A DNA stretch of 9,901 nt from contig JANXQZ010001147.1 in the NCBI GenBank assembly GCA_025353235.1, positions 1 through 9,901 of the forward strand. The letters run 5' to 3'. This stretch comes from Bryobacterales bacterium (lineage in GTDB: Bacteria; Acidobacteriota; Terriglobia; Bryobacterales; Bryobacteraceae). This document shows, in pieces, positions 1 through 6,834 of this stretch. The first letter of the stretch is position 1. Every line of letters starts with the position of its first letter. Position numbers and translations under genes: made by a program. The notes under the pieces were generated by a model. That model was not told where the DNA came from and ran no database searches. It saw nothing but the letters and a program-made list of their open reading frames with translations.

Positions 1-806
1 TGGATCAGGGTGAGGGGACGCCACGCGCCGTTGAACTTGTACTTGCCGTCGGCGATCTCCTCCTCGAATGTGTCTCCCGTGTCAGGGCCTCCGGTGGTCA
101 TCGCGATCGAGACATATTTGCTGTGTCCTAAAGTGGGGAAAGGCAAGCCGAGGCGCGTTCCGCCCGAATAGGCGAGGTCTCCGCCGTATACACGCATCTC
201 GAAATAACGGGTCTCGCCATACCAGCTCAGGTGCGGGTCGATCACGGCAATCGGTGCCTTCGCCGCAGTGCGCCAAGGTGCGATCAGCATCTCGTTGGAT
301 CCTAGATAGGGGATCGGATCTGGCTCGATTCCGCCGCGCTTCAAGTCTGCAGCCGCGTCGTTTTGGTGCCAGTTCCAGATCGTGTAGCGGCTGTAAGCAA
401 CCACTTGCCAGGGCTTGATCCGGAAGCCCCACGATGGCAGTTCAGAAGGATGCTCGTCAATGTAATGGTTCACTCCGGCGCAGTATGCTTCGATCACCGA
501 TCGCGCGAGCGGGGTCAACTCCCGGTAGTGCTCTTCAGCCACTCGCCGATGGCCCCACATTCGCTGGAGAACATCGTGACGGTACCACTCCGGCCCGAAC
601 GCCTCGGCCATAGTCCCTTCGGACTTGCGATAATTTCGCATCAACTCTTCCAGGCGATCCTCTGCTTGGGCGTACCCGGACGCGAACGCAGCGCCGGCCG
701 GCGTTTTCGCAAAGATGTGGGCCACCCAGAAGTCGTCTCTCAGCAACTCGACTTTCTCGGAAGCAAATGCAACGGAAGCGATCAGAAAGGCGTAGACAAG
801 TCTCAT
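1..806 (-). CDS. Penicillin acylase family protein (AHL/aculeacin-type Ntn-hydrolase), N-terminal part
   Basis: The frame is open for 268 codons from ATG at 806-804 to the window edge; the C-terminal part lies outside. Residues 1-16 form a Sec signal (MRLVYAFLIASVAFAS). Residues 21-60 match the family N-terminus: LRDDFWVAHIFAKT, then GYAQAEDRLEELMRNYR. Self-cleavage should occur before Ser170 in YLGSNE, giving a mature alpha chain of about 150 residues, the short size typical of PvdQ/aculeacin acylases rather than penicillin G acylase. Ser170 would be the beta-chain N-terminal nucleophile, and His192 in IDPHL lies 22 residues later, matching His-beta23 of that group. LPFPTLGHSKYVSIAMTTGGPDTGD fits the following substrate-pocket strand region in pieces. 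Such enzymes hydrolyse amide-linked acyl chains (lactams, N-acyl homoserine lactones, lipopeptides) in the periplasm; the substrate cannot be read here. No clear ribosome binding site precedes the ATG. The gene is divergent from the S41 peptidase across 72 bp. The family assignment is firm, the substrate unknown. Confidence 0.88.
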   Translation of the reverse strand, partial: MRLVYAFLIASVAFASEKVELLRDDFWVAHIFAKTPAGAAFASGYAQAEDRLEELMRNYRKSEGTMAEAFGPEWYRHDVLQRMWGHRRVAEEHYRELTPLARSVIEAYCAGVNHYIDEHPSELPSWGFRIKPWQVVAYSRYTIWNWHQNDAAADLKRGGIEPDPIPYLGSNEMLIAPWRTAAKAPIAVIDPHLSWYGETRYFEMRVYGGDLAYSGGTRLGLPFPTLGHSKYVSIAMTTGGPDTGDTFEEEIADGKYKFNGAWRPLTLI

Positions 807-878
807 AGGCGCGTGCAAGCATCATACCGCCTCTGTTAGGTTTGTTACCATCCGAGCATCGGTACTTTCAGGAGAAAC

Positions 879-2702
879 ATGCGGCTCTTAGCGGCAGCAA
901 CGTTCATTTTATTTTCCATTATTCCTTCCTTCGCGCAGATGACGCTCTCGCAAAAACAGGATGATTTCCGGCAACTCGTGGCCCTTTACGACAAAGATTA
1001 CGCCTTTTATGAATGGAAGCGGGATGCGATCGGTTTCGATCTGCTGAACATCAAACCGTGGCTCGACCGGTTGGCCGCGACCACGGACGATCTTGGCTAC
1101 TACGAGGTCGCGGCGCAGTACGTAGCGAGTTTGAAAGACGGCCACGACACGTATCTCAACCCTTCCGATTTCGTGGCCGACCTGCGCTTCAGAGTCGACC
1201 TGTACGATGGCAAGGCATTGGTGGATGCAATCGACCGAACCGCTCTGCCTGCGCGGGGCTTCAACATCCAGATGGGAGACGAGCTTGTTTCGGTAGACGG
1301 GAAAACGCCAGAAGATTACATCCAAGATTTTGCCAAATATTATCAGGACGGCAGTGCTCGCTCAACGCGCCGCGATGGTGTGGATTTCAGCTCTATCCGC
1401 CCTCAAAGCATTAACCCTCGCGCTGCCATCGTTGGCGACACAGCGGCTGTCGTGCTGCGTGGAGCTGACGGCGTTCTGAAGAATCTCACGATCAAGTGGG
1501 TGAAGTCAGGCACGCCCTTCACGTCCATCGGCCCGGTGCCGAATCCATATTCAAGAGCGGCTGGCCGCGCTGTGCTCGAAAAGGGAGAAGCAGAAGCCAC
1601 TCGTCGCGTTAAGCCTCATCCAGTGGAACCCGATCCTGCCGTGGATTCAGAACCCGTCATCAGTAGCGCTGTGCAGAAATTCTACCGTACCCTCACCAAG
1701 CGCTTTCAGTTGATGCTCAAGCCCGAAGCTTATTACGGGATCGGCGCAATCACACCCATTTACCGCCGCGGACTGCCTGCAACGTTTAAACAGCGTCTTG
1801 GCACCAGGTCTAGCGACTTTTTCTTCTCTGGGACTTACACATCGGGTAGTTCGACTATCGGGCTAATCCGCATTGCCGATTTCTGCCCCGATGGCTGCGT
1901 GGGCGACTTTACTACTATCGACTCTGCGGTCGCGCAGTTCCAGAGGGAGATCGTCTACCTGAAGCAGAACACCGATGCGCTAGTGGTGGATGTCACGCGC
2001 AACCCCGGCGGATTTGGATTTTACGGGCTGCAGTTGCTCGACCGCCTCTCCGATAAGCCGTATACGCACGCGGGCATGAATGTGCGTCCGCAGTATTTGG
2101 ACATCGTGTCAATTAACCAATTGCTCGATTCAGGCGCTCAATCCGGTCTGGAGCAATGGCAATTGAACCTTCTTACTGCCTATCGCGACGAGATCCGCAG
2201 AGCATACCAGGAAAATCGCGGAATGACAGGCCCGCTTCCAATCGACTACGGCTTGTCGGTGGATCCTTCGGACCCAAGCTTCCTTTCCTTCACCCATCCG
2301 GCTGTTCTCGACAGCGCTGGCAAGCCGGTTGGCTATAACAAGCCCATACTTTGCCTTGCGGACGACGCGAGTTTCTCGGCGGCTGAGCTCTTCGCGGCAG
2401 CCTTCCAGGATATGAATCGCGGCCCGGTGTTTGGGTACGTAACTGGAGGACTGGGCGGAGGTCGCATGGACATCGCGACCGGTATTTACTCGGAAGCGTC
2501 CACCAGCGTGACCGTGCAACGGCTGCTTCGCTCGAAACCGATCGCAAACCCAGACTATCCGGCTGCGCCTTATATCGAGAATATTGGCGTTCGCCCAGAT
2601 ATCGCGCTCGATTACATGACGGCCGATAATCTCTCAACAGGCGGGAAAGCATTCGTGGACGGCTTCACACAGGCGGTTCTGGCTCTGCTGGCCCCGAAGT
2701 AG
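879..2702 (+). CDS. Secreted S41-family peptidase (C-terminal-processing/CPAF-like)
   Basis: 607 aa. ATG 879 follows AGGAG (870-874) by 4 nt. Residues 1-19 are a signal peptide ending SFA-Q. Residues about 25-100 form a helical N-terminal domain ending in SLKDGHDTYL, with His89 in the place of the tricorn/CPAF catalytic histidine. Residues about 103-165 look PDZ-like (MGDELVSVDGK). A charged Pro/Glu-rich stretch at 233-260 links to the S41 core at about 325-605: VVDVTRNPGGFG (369-380), LCLADDASFSAAELFAAAF with the probable nucleophile Ser500, and ENIGVRPDI (567-575). In classical CtpA/Tsp the general base is a Lys 25 residues after the Ser; here that position is Leu525 (TGGLGGG). A Ser500-His89-Glu567 arrangement as in CPAF is therefore more likely than a Ser-Lys dyad; that is inference. 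The protein is longer than usual CtpA (about 400-450 aa). It is probably periplasmic or exported; the substrate is unknown. Confidence 0.88.
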   Translation: MRLLAAATFILFSIIPSFAQMTLSQKQDDFRQLVALYDKDYAFYEWKRDAIGFDLLNIKPWLDRLAATTDDLGYYEVAAQYVASLKDGHDTYLNPSDFVADLRFRVDLYDGKALVDAIDRTALPARGFNIQMGDELVSVDGKTPEDYIQDFAKYYQDGSARSTRRDGVDFSSIRPQSINPRAAIVGDTAAVVLRGADGVLKNLTIKWVKSGTPFTSIGPVPNPYSRAAGRAVLEKGEAEATRRVKPHPVEPDPAVDSEPVISSAVQKFYRTLTKRFQLMLKPEAYYGIGAITPIYRRGLPATFKQRLGTRSSDFFFSGTYTSGSSTIGLIRIADFCPDGCVGDFTTIDSAVAQFQREIVYLKQNTDALVVDVTRNPGGFGFYGLQLLDRLSDKPYTHAGMNVRPQYLDIVSINQLLDSGAQSGLEQWQLNLLTAYRDEIRRAYQENRGMTGPLPIDYGLSVDPSDPSFLSFTHPAVLDSAGKPVGYNKPILCLADDASFSAAELFAAAFQDMNRGPVFGYVTGGLGGGRMDIATGIYSEASTSVTVQRLLRSKPIANPDYPAAPYIENIGVRPDIALDYMTADNLSTGGKAFVDGFTQAVLALLAPK

Positions 2703-2730
2703 CATTACAGCAACCTGATCTTCTCGCTTG

Positions 2731-2970
2731 GGTCGCCCTGATGACGTGCCGGGTTCGATTCTCGGCACGTTGCGGAATAAGCTTGCCGTCCTCTAGCGCG
2801 ATGAACCCGGTCGCCGGTGCCAGTTCAGCACGGGAATTCAGCGCCGGATCTAGGAAAGACGGCATTTGCGTGCCGAGGATTGGATGATGGCCGCTGACAA
2901 AGATCAGCATCTGCCCAGGCGCCACGATACGCTCCAGTGCACCGTCACCTCTCTTTTGCGGTGGCTTCAA
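2731..2970 (-). pseudogene. C-terminal remnant resembling a type IV secretion coupling protein (VirD4/TraG type)
   Basis: The minus strand reads without a stop from 2970 down past 2731 and contains a protein-like stretch: APGQMLIFVSGHHPILGTQM, then SFLDPALNSRAELAP and IPQRAENRTRHVIR. The pattern 'mLiFvsGhpPI.g.q..yf.DP....ra.lp' is how I remember the extreme C-terminus of VirD4/TraG/TraD-like conjugation ATPases in environmental bacteria. The Walker A and B ATPase domains are absent. Upstream on the same strand the sequence changes abruptly to the MscS remnant, so only about 80 residues survive. There is no credible ribosome binding site. It is most easily read as a scar of an integrated conjugative element. 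The family call rests on memory of the motif and is moderate; the non-functional state is more certain. Confidence 0.42.
2744..2770. repeat. Perfect 8-bp inverted repeat (hairpin) 41 bp after the peptidase stop
   Basis: ACGTGCCG (2744-2751) and CGGCACGT (2763-2770) are exact reverse complements around an 11-nt loop. It could end or stabilise the peptidase mRNA, but no T-tract follows, so it is not a standard intrinsic terminator. The inner part (CCGGG TTCGATT CTCGG) also resembles a tRNA T-arm. It lies inside the remnant coding frame on the minus strand, so the symmetry may be accidental. Confidence 0.45.
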
Positions 2971-3989
2971 TCGAAGTATGTGGGCTCGCTGGTCTTCGGT
3001 TTAGCGCTTCAGGAGCCCGTCGGCAACTTCTTCAACGGCATCATGCTCATGATAGAAAGGCCTATCGGCCTGGGCGATTGGGTGAAGATCGGGGACAACG
3101 TCGGCAAGGTCGTCGAGTCCAATTGGCGCTCAGTGCACTTGCGGACCAGAGACAATAATCTGGTTGTGGTCCCCAACTCCATGCTCGCCAAAGGCATGTT
3201 CATCAATTTCACCGGCTCCAGCCCTCTGCATAAAGAGTCGGTAAAGCTGCATTTCTCTTGCGACGACGCCCCGAACAAGGTTAAACTGGTGCTCCTTGAA
3301 GCCGCCAGGCGCACGAGTGGAGTAGTTTCCGACCCTCCTCCCAAGTCAGATTGCACGATTTCGGCGACTCCAACATCGAATATGAAGTGAAACTCCCGAC
3401 CCTGGATTTTGCTAACGTGAAGGATCTCGCCGATGAGTTCAGAACTCTGGTCTGGTATGCCGCCCGCAGAGAGGGCCTCACCATGCCGTATCCCATTCAC
3501 ACCCATCTGGTGGTCCTGCAATCCACGGACAAGTTGGAGGAACCGTCATTCTCGCCGGATACTCTCAACGCCTTTCCGCATTTGGGCCTCGGTGGTTCCG
3601 ACATCTCCAAGAATCTCTCTGGGGGCACGGTTCGGCGCTATGCCCGCGGCGAGCAAGTGGTCAAGGAAGGCCAGCGTTTACACGGCCTCCATCTGATCGT
3701 CCGTGGCAAAGTAGTCTTAACCGCCCGCAACGGCGCTGGCCAGGACGTCGAGGTCGCCCGGCTGGAACGCGGAGAATTCCTTCGGTGAAAAATCCATTCT
3801 CGCCAGCGCCCCCAGCGACGCAACTGTCACCGCACTCGAGGATCTGGAACTTCTGGTGCTCGACAGCAGCTCCGTCTACTCGCTGCTCGAACAGACCCCC
3901 TATCTCTCCCAGCAGATCGGTGGCGTCACGAAACCCGCCGCCGCGCTCTGCTGAAGAGCCGCGCCGATGAAGCCCGCAAGTCAGTCTAA
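2971..3989 (+). pseudogene. MscS-type mechanosensitive channel with C-terminal cyclic-nucleotide-binding domain, truncated and frameshifted
   Basis: Three frames join into one protein. The first (to about 3345) carries the end of the pore helix and the beta domain of MscS: VFGLALQEPVGNFFNGIMLM, ERPIGLGDWVKIGDNVGKVV, VVVPNSMLAKG. Loss of one base near 3345 (PPPK|V) moves to a second frame, RLHDFGDSNIEYEV, which runs through PYPIHTHL into a cNMP-binding domain (RRYARGEQVVKEGQ, LHLIVRGKVVLTAR). One extra C near 3780 breaks GEFFGEKS; the third frame reads SDATVTALEDLELLVLDSSS. Loss of one base near 3931 breaks the tail, which resumes as TRRRALLKSRADEARKSV and stops at 3987-3989. All transmembrane helices upstream of the pore region are missing. 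Intact relatives gate ion flow on membrane tension with cNMP modulation; this copy cannot. Sequencing error could explain single indels but not the missing 5' end. Confidence 0.82.
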
Positions 3990-4148
3990 TCGGACGGAGA
4001 CGAGAGCATTCATACCATCCGCGAGGCGTTCGCGGAAATTCGCCAACCCCGTGATGCTGGTGTTCCATCGGCAAGGATTCTTCTGTGATGGTCCGGTTGG
4101 CGGAAAAGGCCTTTCTACCAGGGGATCGAATTCCTTAACCGAATCAGC

Positions 4149-5723
4149 ATGACAATCGCAAACCTAGCCGACGCCGTCCAAGCAGGCAATGAACCCCAAG
4201 TCCGCCTCCTCCTCAACGCCCGCCCGGAACTGATCCACACAGACATGAGCGGCAACGACGAACACCGAGTCCTCCACTACGCAGTCCTGAACCGCAATGC
4301 ATCAATGGTGAAGCTTCTCATGGAAGCCGGGGCCGACCCTCGCAAAGGGATCTACCCCCACCGTGAAGCAACCTCCGCGCTAACCATCGCCAAAGATCGT
4401 GACTACCACGACATCGTAGAAATCATCGAGCAAGAAGAGCGCCTGCGCCGCGAAGAACTGAGCTGCCCCAACGCCACCATCTCCCCACTGCAAGACCAAA
4501 TCCACCAAGCCATCACCAACGGCGATAACGCCGAAGCCATCCGCCTGCTAGAATCCGACGCCTCCCTCATCCAAGCCTGTGACCGCAACGGCCGCACACC
4601 GCTCCATATCGCCGCACAAGAGACCAATGAAGACCTAGTAGCGTGGCTCTTGCACCGGCGCGCCAACGTACGAAAGCAAGACGTCCGCGGCTTCACCCCA
4701 CTCGACTGCGCAGCACTCCCCGCTGATCCGGAGAAATTCCCAGCCACAGCCAAGCTTCTGCTAGATCATGGAGCCGAAGTAACCAGCCGAGCAGCCGTAG
4801 CGTTGGCCGACGAGCCAATCATCCATAAACTCGTCAGCCAAAATCCGGCGCTGCTCAGCGAAATAGATTGGAGAACCGGAGGACTACTCACCCTCGCAGT
4901 CAAGCACAGTCACACTGAAATCGTCAGACTCCTGCTCGATCTCGGCGCAGACGTGGACGAACGCGTCATGCTGACTGAGCTGGAAGAGCCCACCCTAAGC
5001 TGGGGCACACCGCTGTGGCACGCGGCCTTGGCAGGACACATCGAGATCGCAAAACTTCTCCTGGATCGCGGAGCCGACCCCAACGCGAACGTGTACGCGT
5101 CCGGTTGGCCGCTACGTAACGCGTGGGATCATGAGGATGACTCGGTCAAGCGCCTGCTCTTGGAGCGAGGCGCAAAGCCGCAACCGTATATGCTCGCCGA
5201 GGCGCACGATGTCGAAGCAGCCCGCCATCTGCTGGCAAACGACCCGAGCGAAGCACTCGCGAGCGAGTTAGCCTGGTCAGCAGCGGACCACGGATGCGCC
5301 GCCATCCTCGAGTTGGCGCTCCCTCATCTAAACTGGCGAAGAGACGACCCGCGCTGGCACTGGATCCTCATTCAGCCAATTCGCGGAGTGGGCAGTCTCC
5401 GATGCATGCTGGCGCTGCTGAAACATGGAGTCGACCCGAACGTATCCCGGTTCGGGGCCACCGTCCTGCATTTCGCGGCCGGGTGGCATGGCAGCGTGAG
5501 CGGACCGGAGCGCGCACGCTTCGCATCCATGCTGCTCGATCACGGAGCCAGGCTTGACCTGCGAGATGACCTGCTGAAATCCACGCCGCTGGGCTGGGCA
5601 TATCGTTGGGGGCGCAAAGAATTGGTGGAGCTGTTGATCGCGCGCGGCGCACCGATGCATGAACCAGACGCGGAACCCTGGGCGACACCCAAGGCGTGGG
5701 CAGAGAAGGGACGTCGCACGTAA
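4149..5723 (+). CDS. Ankyrin-repeat protein
   Basis: 524 aa with no signal peptide or membrane helix, so cytoplasmic. Ankyrin repeats (TPLH.A...G....v.lLL..GAd) fill the whole length. Clear units are at residues about 39-64 (VLHYAVLNRNASMVKLLMEA), 149-174 (RTPLHIAAQETNEDLVAWLL), 181-211, 245-270 (TLAVKHSHTEIVRLLLDLGA), 286-313 (GTPLWHAALAGHIEIAKLLL), 319-343 and 478-502 (TPLGWAYRWGRKELVELLIA). Units around 212-240 and 345-420 are degenerate. A charged linker, EEQEERLRREEL-like, lies near 93-104. No enzymatic domain is seen; the expected role is protein-protein binding, partner unknown. ATG 4149 was chosen because the first repeat helix begins at once (NLADAVQAGNEPQVRLLL). The ribosome binding site is poor: AGGGGA lies 23 nt upstream, too far. 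The first 600 bases favour C-ending codons and CTA more than the neighbouring genes do. Tail to tail with rlpA, 56 bp apart. Confidence 0.9.
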   Translation: MTIANLADAVQAGNEPQVRLLLNARPELIHTDMSGNDEHRVLHYAVLNRNASMVKLLMEAGADPRKGIYPHREATSALTIAKDRDYHDIVEIIEQEERLRREELSCPNATISPLQDQIHQAITNGDNAEAIRLLESDASLIQACDRNGRTPLHIAAQETNEDLVAWLLHRRANVRKQDVRGFTPLDCAALPADPEKFPATAKLLLDHGAEVTSRAAVALADEPIIHKLVSQNPALLSEIDWRTGGLLTLAVKHSHTEIVRLLLDLGADVDERVMLTELEEPTLSWGTPLWHAALAGHIEIAKLLLDRGADPNANVYASGWPLRNAWDHEDDSVKRLLLERGAKPQPYMLAEAHDVEAARHLLANDPSEALASELAWSAADHGCAAILELALPHLNWRRDDPRWHWILIQPIRGVGSLRCMLALLKHGVDPNVSRFGATVLHFAAGWHGSVSGPERARFASMLLDHGARLDLRDDLLKSTPLGWAYRWGRKELVELLIARGAPMHEPDAEPWATPKAWAEKGRRT

Positions 5724-5779
5724 GCTTCGAAGCGAGGCGCGCCAAGCAGTAGGGCAGGTTGTCAACCCGCGGCCTATTG

Positions 5780-6556
5780 TCAATCGGCCCGTGCTGGAGC
5801 AGTCACAACCACATCATCCAGACGAACCACGAAGCCCGATCCCACCTCAACCTGCAGCTTCTGAGCAAGCAAGTTCGCCGCATCCATCGTCTTCTCGATG
5901 CCCACCAGCACGCGCCACATCGCGGGCTTGCCATCTCGATACACCACGCGCGCCGTTCCATACTGCCGCCCGAGTTCGGCACGCAGGCTCTCGGCGCGCT
6001 CTCGATCCTGGAACGCGCCCACCTGCACCGCGAACCATCCGGCAATTACCGGAGCAGCCGACGGCCCGGGCAACGGCAGCATAGCAGGAGCGGACCGTGA
6101 AGCAATCAGATCGATCCGTACCTGCGCCACGCCTGGACCAATCAGCTCGATGTCCCGCGCCGCGGCGCGCGAAAGATCGATCACCCGTCCCGCAATGAAC
6201 GGACCGCGATCCGTGATCCGGACCTCTACCGTCTTTCCGTTCTGCATATTCGTAACGCGGACCCAGGTGCCAAACGGGAGCGTGCGATGCGCCGCAGTCA
6301 TCTTCTCCATGTCATAAACCTCGCCGTTCGCCGCAACACGTCCGTGATACGGATAGCCATACCAACTCGCGAGCCCAACCTCCGTGGAAGAGACCCGAGC
6401 TGCCGAGGCAGGCAGTCGCGAGACCATGTGCTTCTTCTTCGCGCAGCTCGACAGGCAAGCAGCTACAAGGAAGATCGCGTGCAACGAAAGCAGTGCCGCT
6501 CGGCTATGCATCTGCGCTGATCGTAACGCAATATTGTCGTTTTTCAAAGGAAACAT
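5780..6556 (-). CDS. rlpA: RlpA-like septal lytic transglycosylase lipoprotein (DPBB + SPOR domains)
   Basis: 258 aa. A hydrophobic segment (ALLSLHAIFLVAAC) ends in lipobox LSSC with Cys38, so it is a lipoprotein. Residues 60-150 are the double-psi beta-barrel of RlpA: VGLASWYGYPYHGRVAANGE, MTAAHRTLPFGTWVRVTN, ITDRGPFIAGRVIDLSRAAA. His90 and Asp116 are 26 residues apart, the spacing of the catalytic His131/Asp157 of Pseudomonas RlpA. Residues 172-246 form a SPOR domain (GWFAVQVGAFQDRERAESLR), which binds denuded glycan at the division septum. RlpA cleaves such naked glycan strands. The start at 6556 is supported by GAGAAGG just upstream; an internal ATG at 6511 (residue 16) would give a more typical signal length but has only a weak ribosome binding site. 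A promoter at 6652-6680 would leave a leader of about 90 nt containing a GCGAA/TTCGC inverted repeat (6592-6613). Confidence 0.93.
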   Translation of the reverse strand: MFPLKNDNIALRSAQMHSRAALLSLHAIFLVAACLSSCAKKKHMVSRLPASAARVSSTEVGLASWYGYPYHGRVAANGEVYDMEKMTAAHRTLPFGTWVRVTNMQNGKTVEVRITDRGPFIAGRVIDLSRAAARDIELIGPGVAQVRIDLIASRSAPAMLPLPGPSAAPVIAGWFAVQVGAFQDRERAESLRAELGRQYGTARVVYRDGKPAMWRVLVGIEKTMDAANLLAQKLQVEVGSGFVVRLDDVVVTAPARAD

Positions 6557-6630
6557 TTACCTTCTCAAATGATTTTCGTCTCATCTTGCACGCGAAGCAT
6601 CTTCGAAGTTCGCAAGAGCGCATTTTTCTC

Positions 6631-6659
6631 TTGACTTTGATCGCAAACAATCTTATATA
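6631..6659 (+). promoter_or_regulatory. Strong sigma70-type promoter of the lysine-rich mini-gene
   Basis: TTGACT (6631-6636) and TATATA (6654-6659) are separated by exactly 17 nt; both match the -35 and -10 consensus at 5/6. Start of transcription is expected near 6666, giving a leader of about 50 nt before ATG 6716. The surrounding 6530-6720 is clearly richer in A and T than the flanking genes. Confidence 0.72.
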
Positions 6660-6680
6660 TGAATCACACTGTGATCTCGA
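6652..6680 (-). promoter_or_regulatory. Candidate sigma70 promoter of rlpA
   Basis: On the minus strand TCGAGA (6680-6675, 4/6 to TTGACA) is followed after 17 nt by TATAAG (6657-6652, 5/6 to TATAAT). Transcription would begin near 6645. The -10 element overlaps that of the plus-strand promoter. The call rests on consensus match and spacing only. Confidence 0.45.
6663..6675. promoter_or_regulatory. 13-bp palindrome ATCACACTGTGAT, possible operator
   Basis: ATCACA-C-TGTGAT is a perfect inverted repeat around one central base. It covers the predicted start site of the plus-strand promoter and lies in the spacer of the rlpA promoter, so a bound protein could block both. The half-site TGTGA is that of CRP/FNR proteins, but here the halves face outward and almost touch, unlike TGTGA-N6-TCACA, so the binding protein is not identified. 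Confidence 0.4.
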
Positions 6681-6715
6681 CGATCATAAATTTAGATGTT
6701 AGGGAGAATCAATCG

Positions 6716-6787
6716 ATGAAGTACGCAACCAAGAAAGCAGTAGCGAAAAAAGCCACGAAGAAACCGGCAACCAAGAAAAAGAAGTAG
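6716..6787 (+). CDS. 23-aa lysine-rich mini-protein (histone H1-like tail composition)
   Basis: ATG 6716 to TAG 6785-6787. Eleven of 23 residues are Lys, the rest mostly Ala, Thr, Val and Pro. It begins MKYATKKAVAKK and then repeats the unit A-T-K-K, ending in four lysines. There is no acidic residue. The case for a real gene is architectural: AGGGAG (6701-6706) stands 9 nt before ATG, a near-consensus promoter lies about 50 nt before that, and a perfect intrinsic terminator follows 47 nt after the stop. The composition resembles the Lys/Ala/Thr-rich tails of bacterial histone H1-like proteins and of some ribosomal proteins, which bind nucleic acid, but the peptide is far shorter. It could instead be a leader peptide controlling the isomerase-enolase genes, or the transcript could be a small RNA with an incidental frame. 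I do not recognise a named family. Confidence 0.6.
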   Translation: MKYATKKAVAKKATKKPATKKKK

Positions 6788-6794
6788 TGGCATC

Positions 6795-6809
6795 CACCCG
6801 CAAAGGGTG
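6795..6809 (+). other. Small hairpin CACCC/GGGTG between mini-gene stop and terminator
   Basis: CACCC (6795-6799) pairs with GGGTG (6805-6809) around GCAAA; one more A-T/T-A step can form outside if a C bulges. It begins 8 nt after the stop codon, so ribosomes at the stop would cover or disturb it. It may protect the RNA 3' part or act in attenuation; no alternative pairing with the terminator was found by eye. Confidence 0.35.
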
Positions 6810-6834
6810 ATCGCAAATTTCGAGTTTAGACAGC

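Noticed and set aside
535..825. Minus-strand open frame starting with two ATGs just upstream of the acylase
   Set aside because: It is in another frame, its composition is Arg/Cys-rich as in shadow frames, and the acylase frame fully explains the region.
842..868. Promoter TTGTTA ... TACTTT for the S41 peptidase
   Set aside because: Spacing is 15 nt, the -10 match is poor, and it would place the transcript start at the ribosome binding site.
2701..2777. A tRNA gene ending in the T-arm-like hairpin at 2744-2770
   Set aside because: The required acceptor strand complementary to CACGTTG is not at the right distance, and no D-arm or anticodon arm can be drawn.
3990..4148. A small gene between the channel remnant and the ankyrin gene
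   Set aside because: Short open frames here show no recognisable motif, ribosome binding site or promoter; I see nothing supportable in these 159 bases.
5724..5779. Palindromes GCTTCGAAGC (5724-5733) and GGTTGTCAACC as a bidirectional terminator between ankyrin and rlpA
   Set aside because: Stems are short with little or no loop and no T-tract follows on either strand.
6663..6675. A CRP/FNR binding site
   Set aside because: Half-sites TGTGA and TCACA are present but in the wrong order and spacing (TCACA-N1-TGTGA instead of TGTGA-N6-TCACA).
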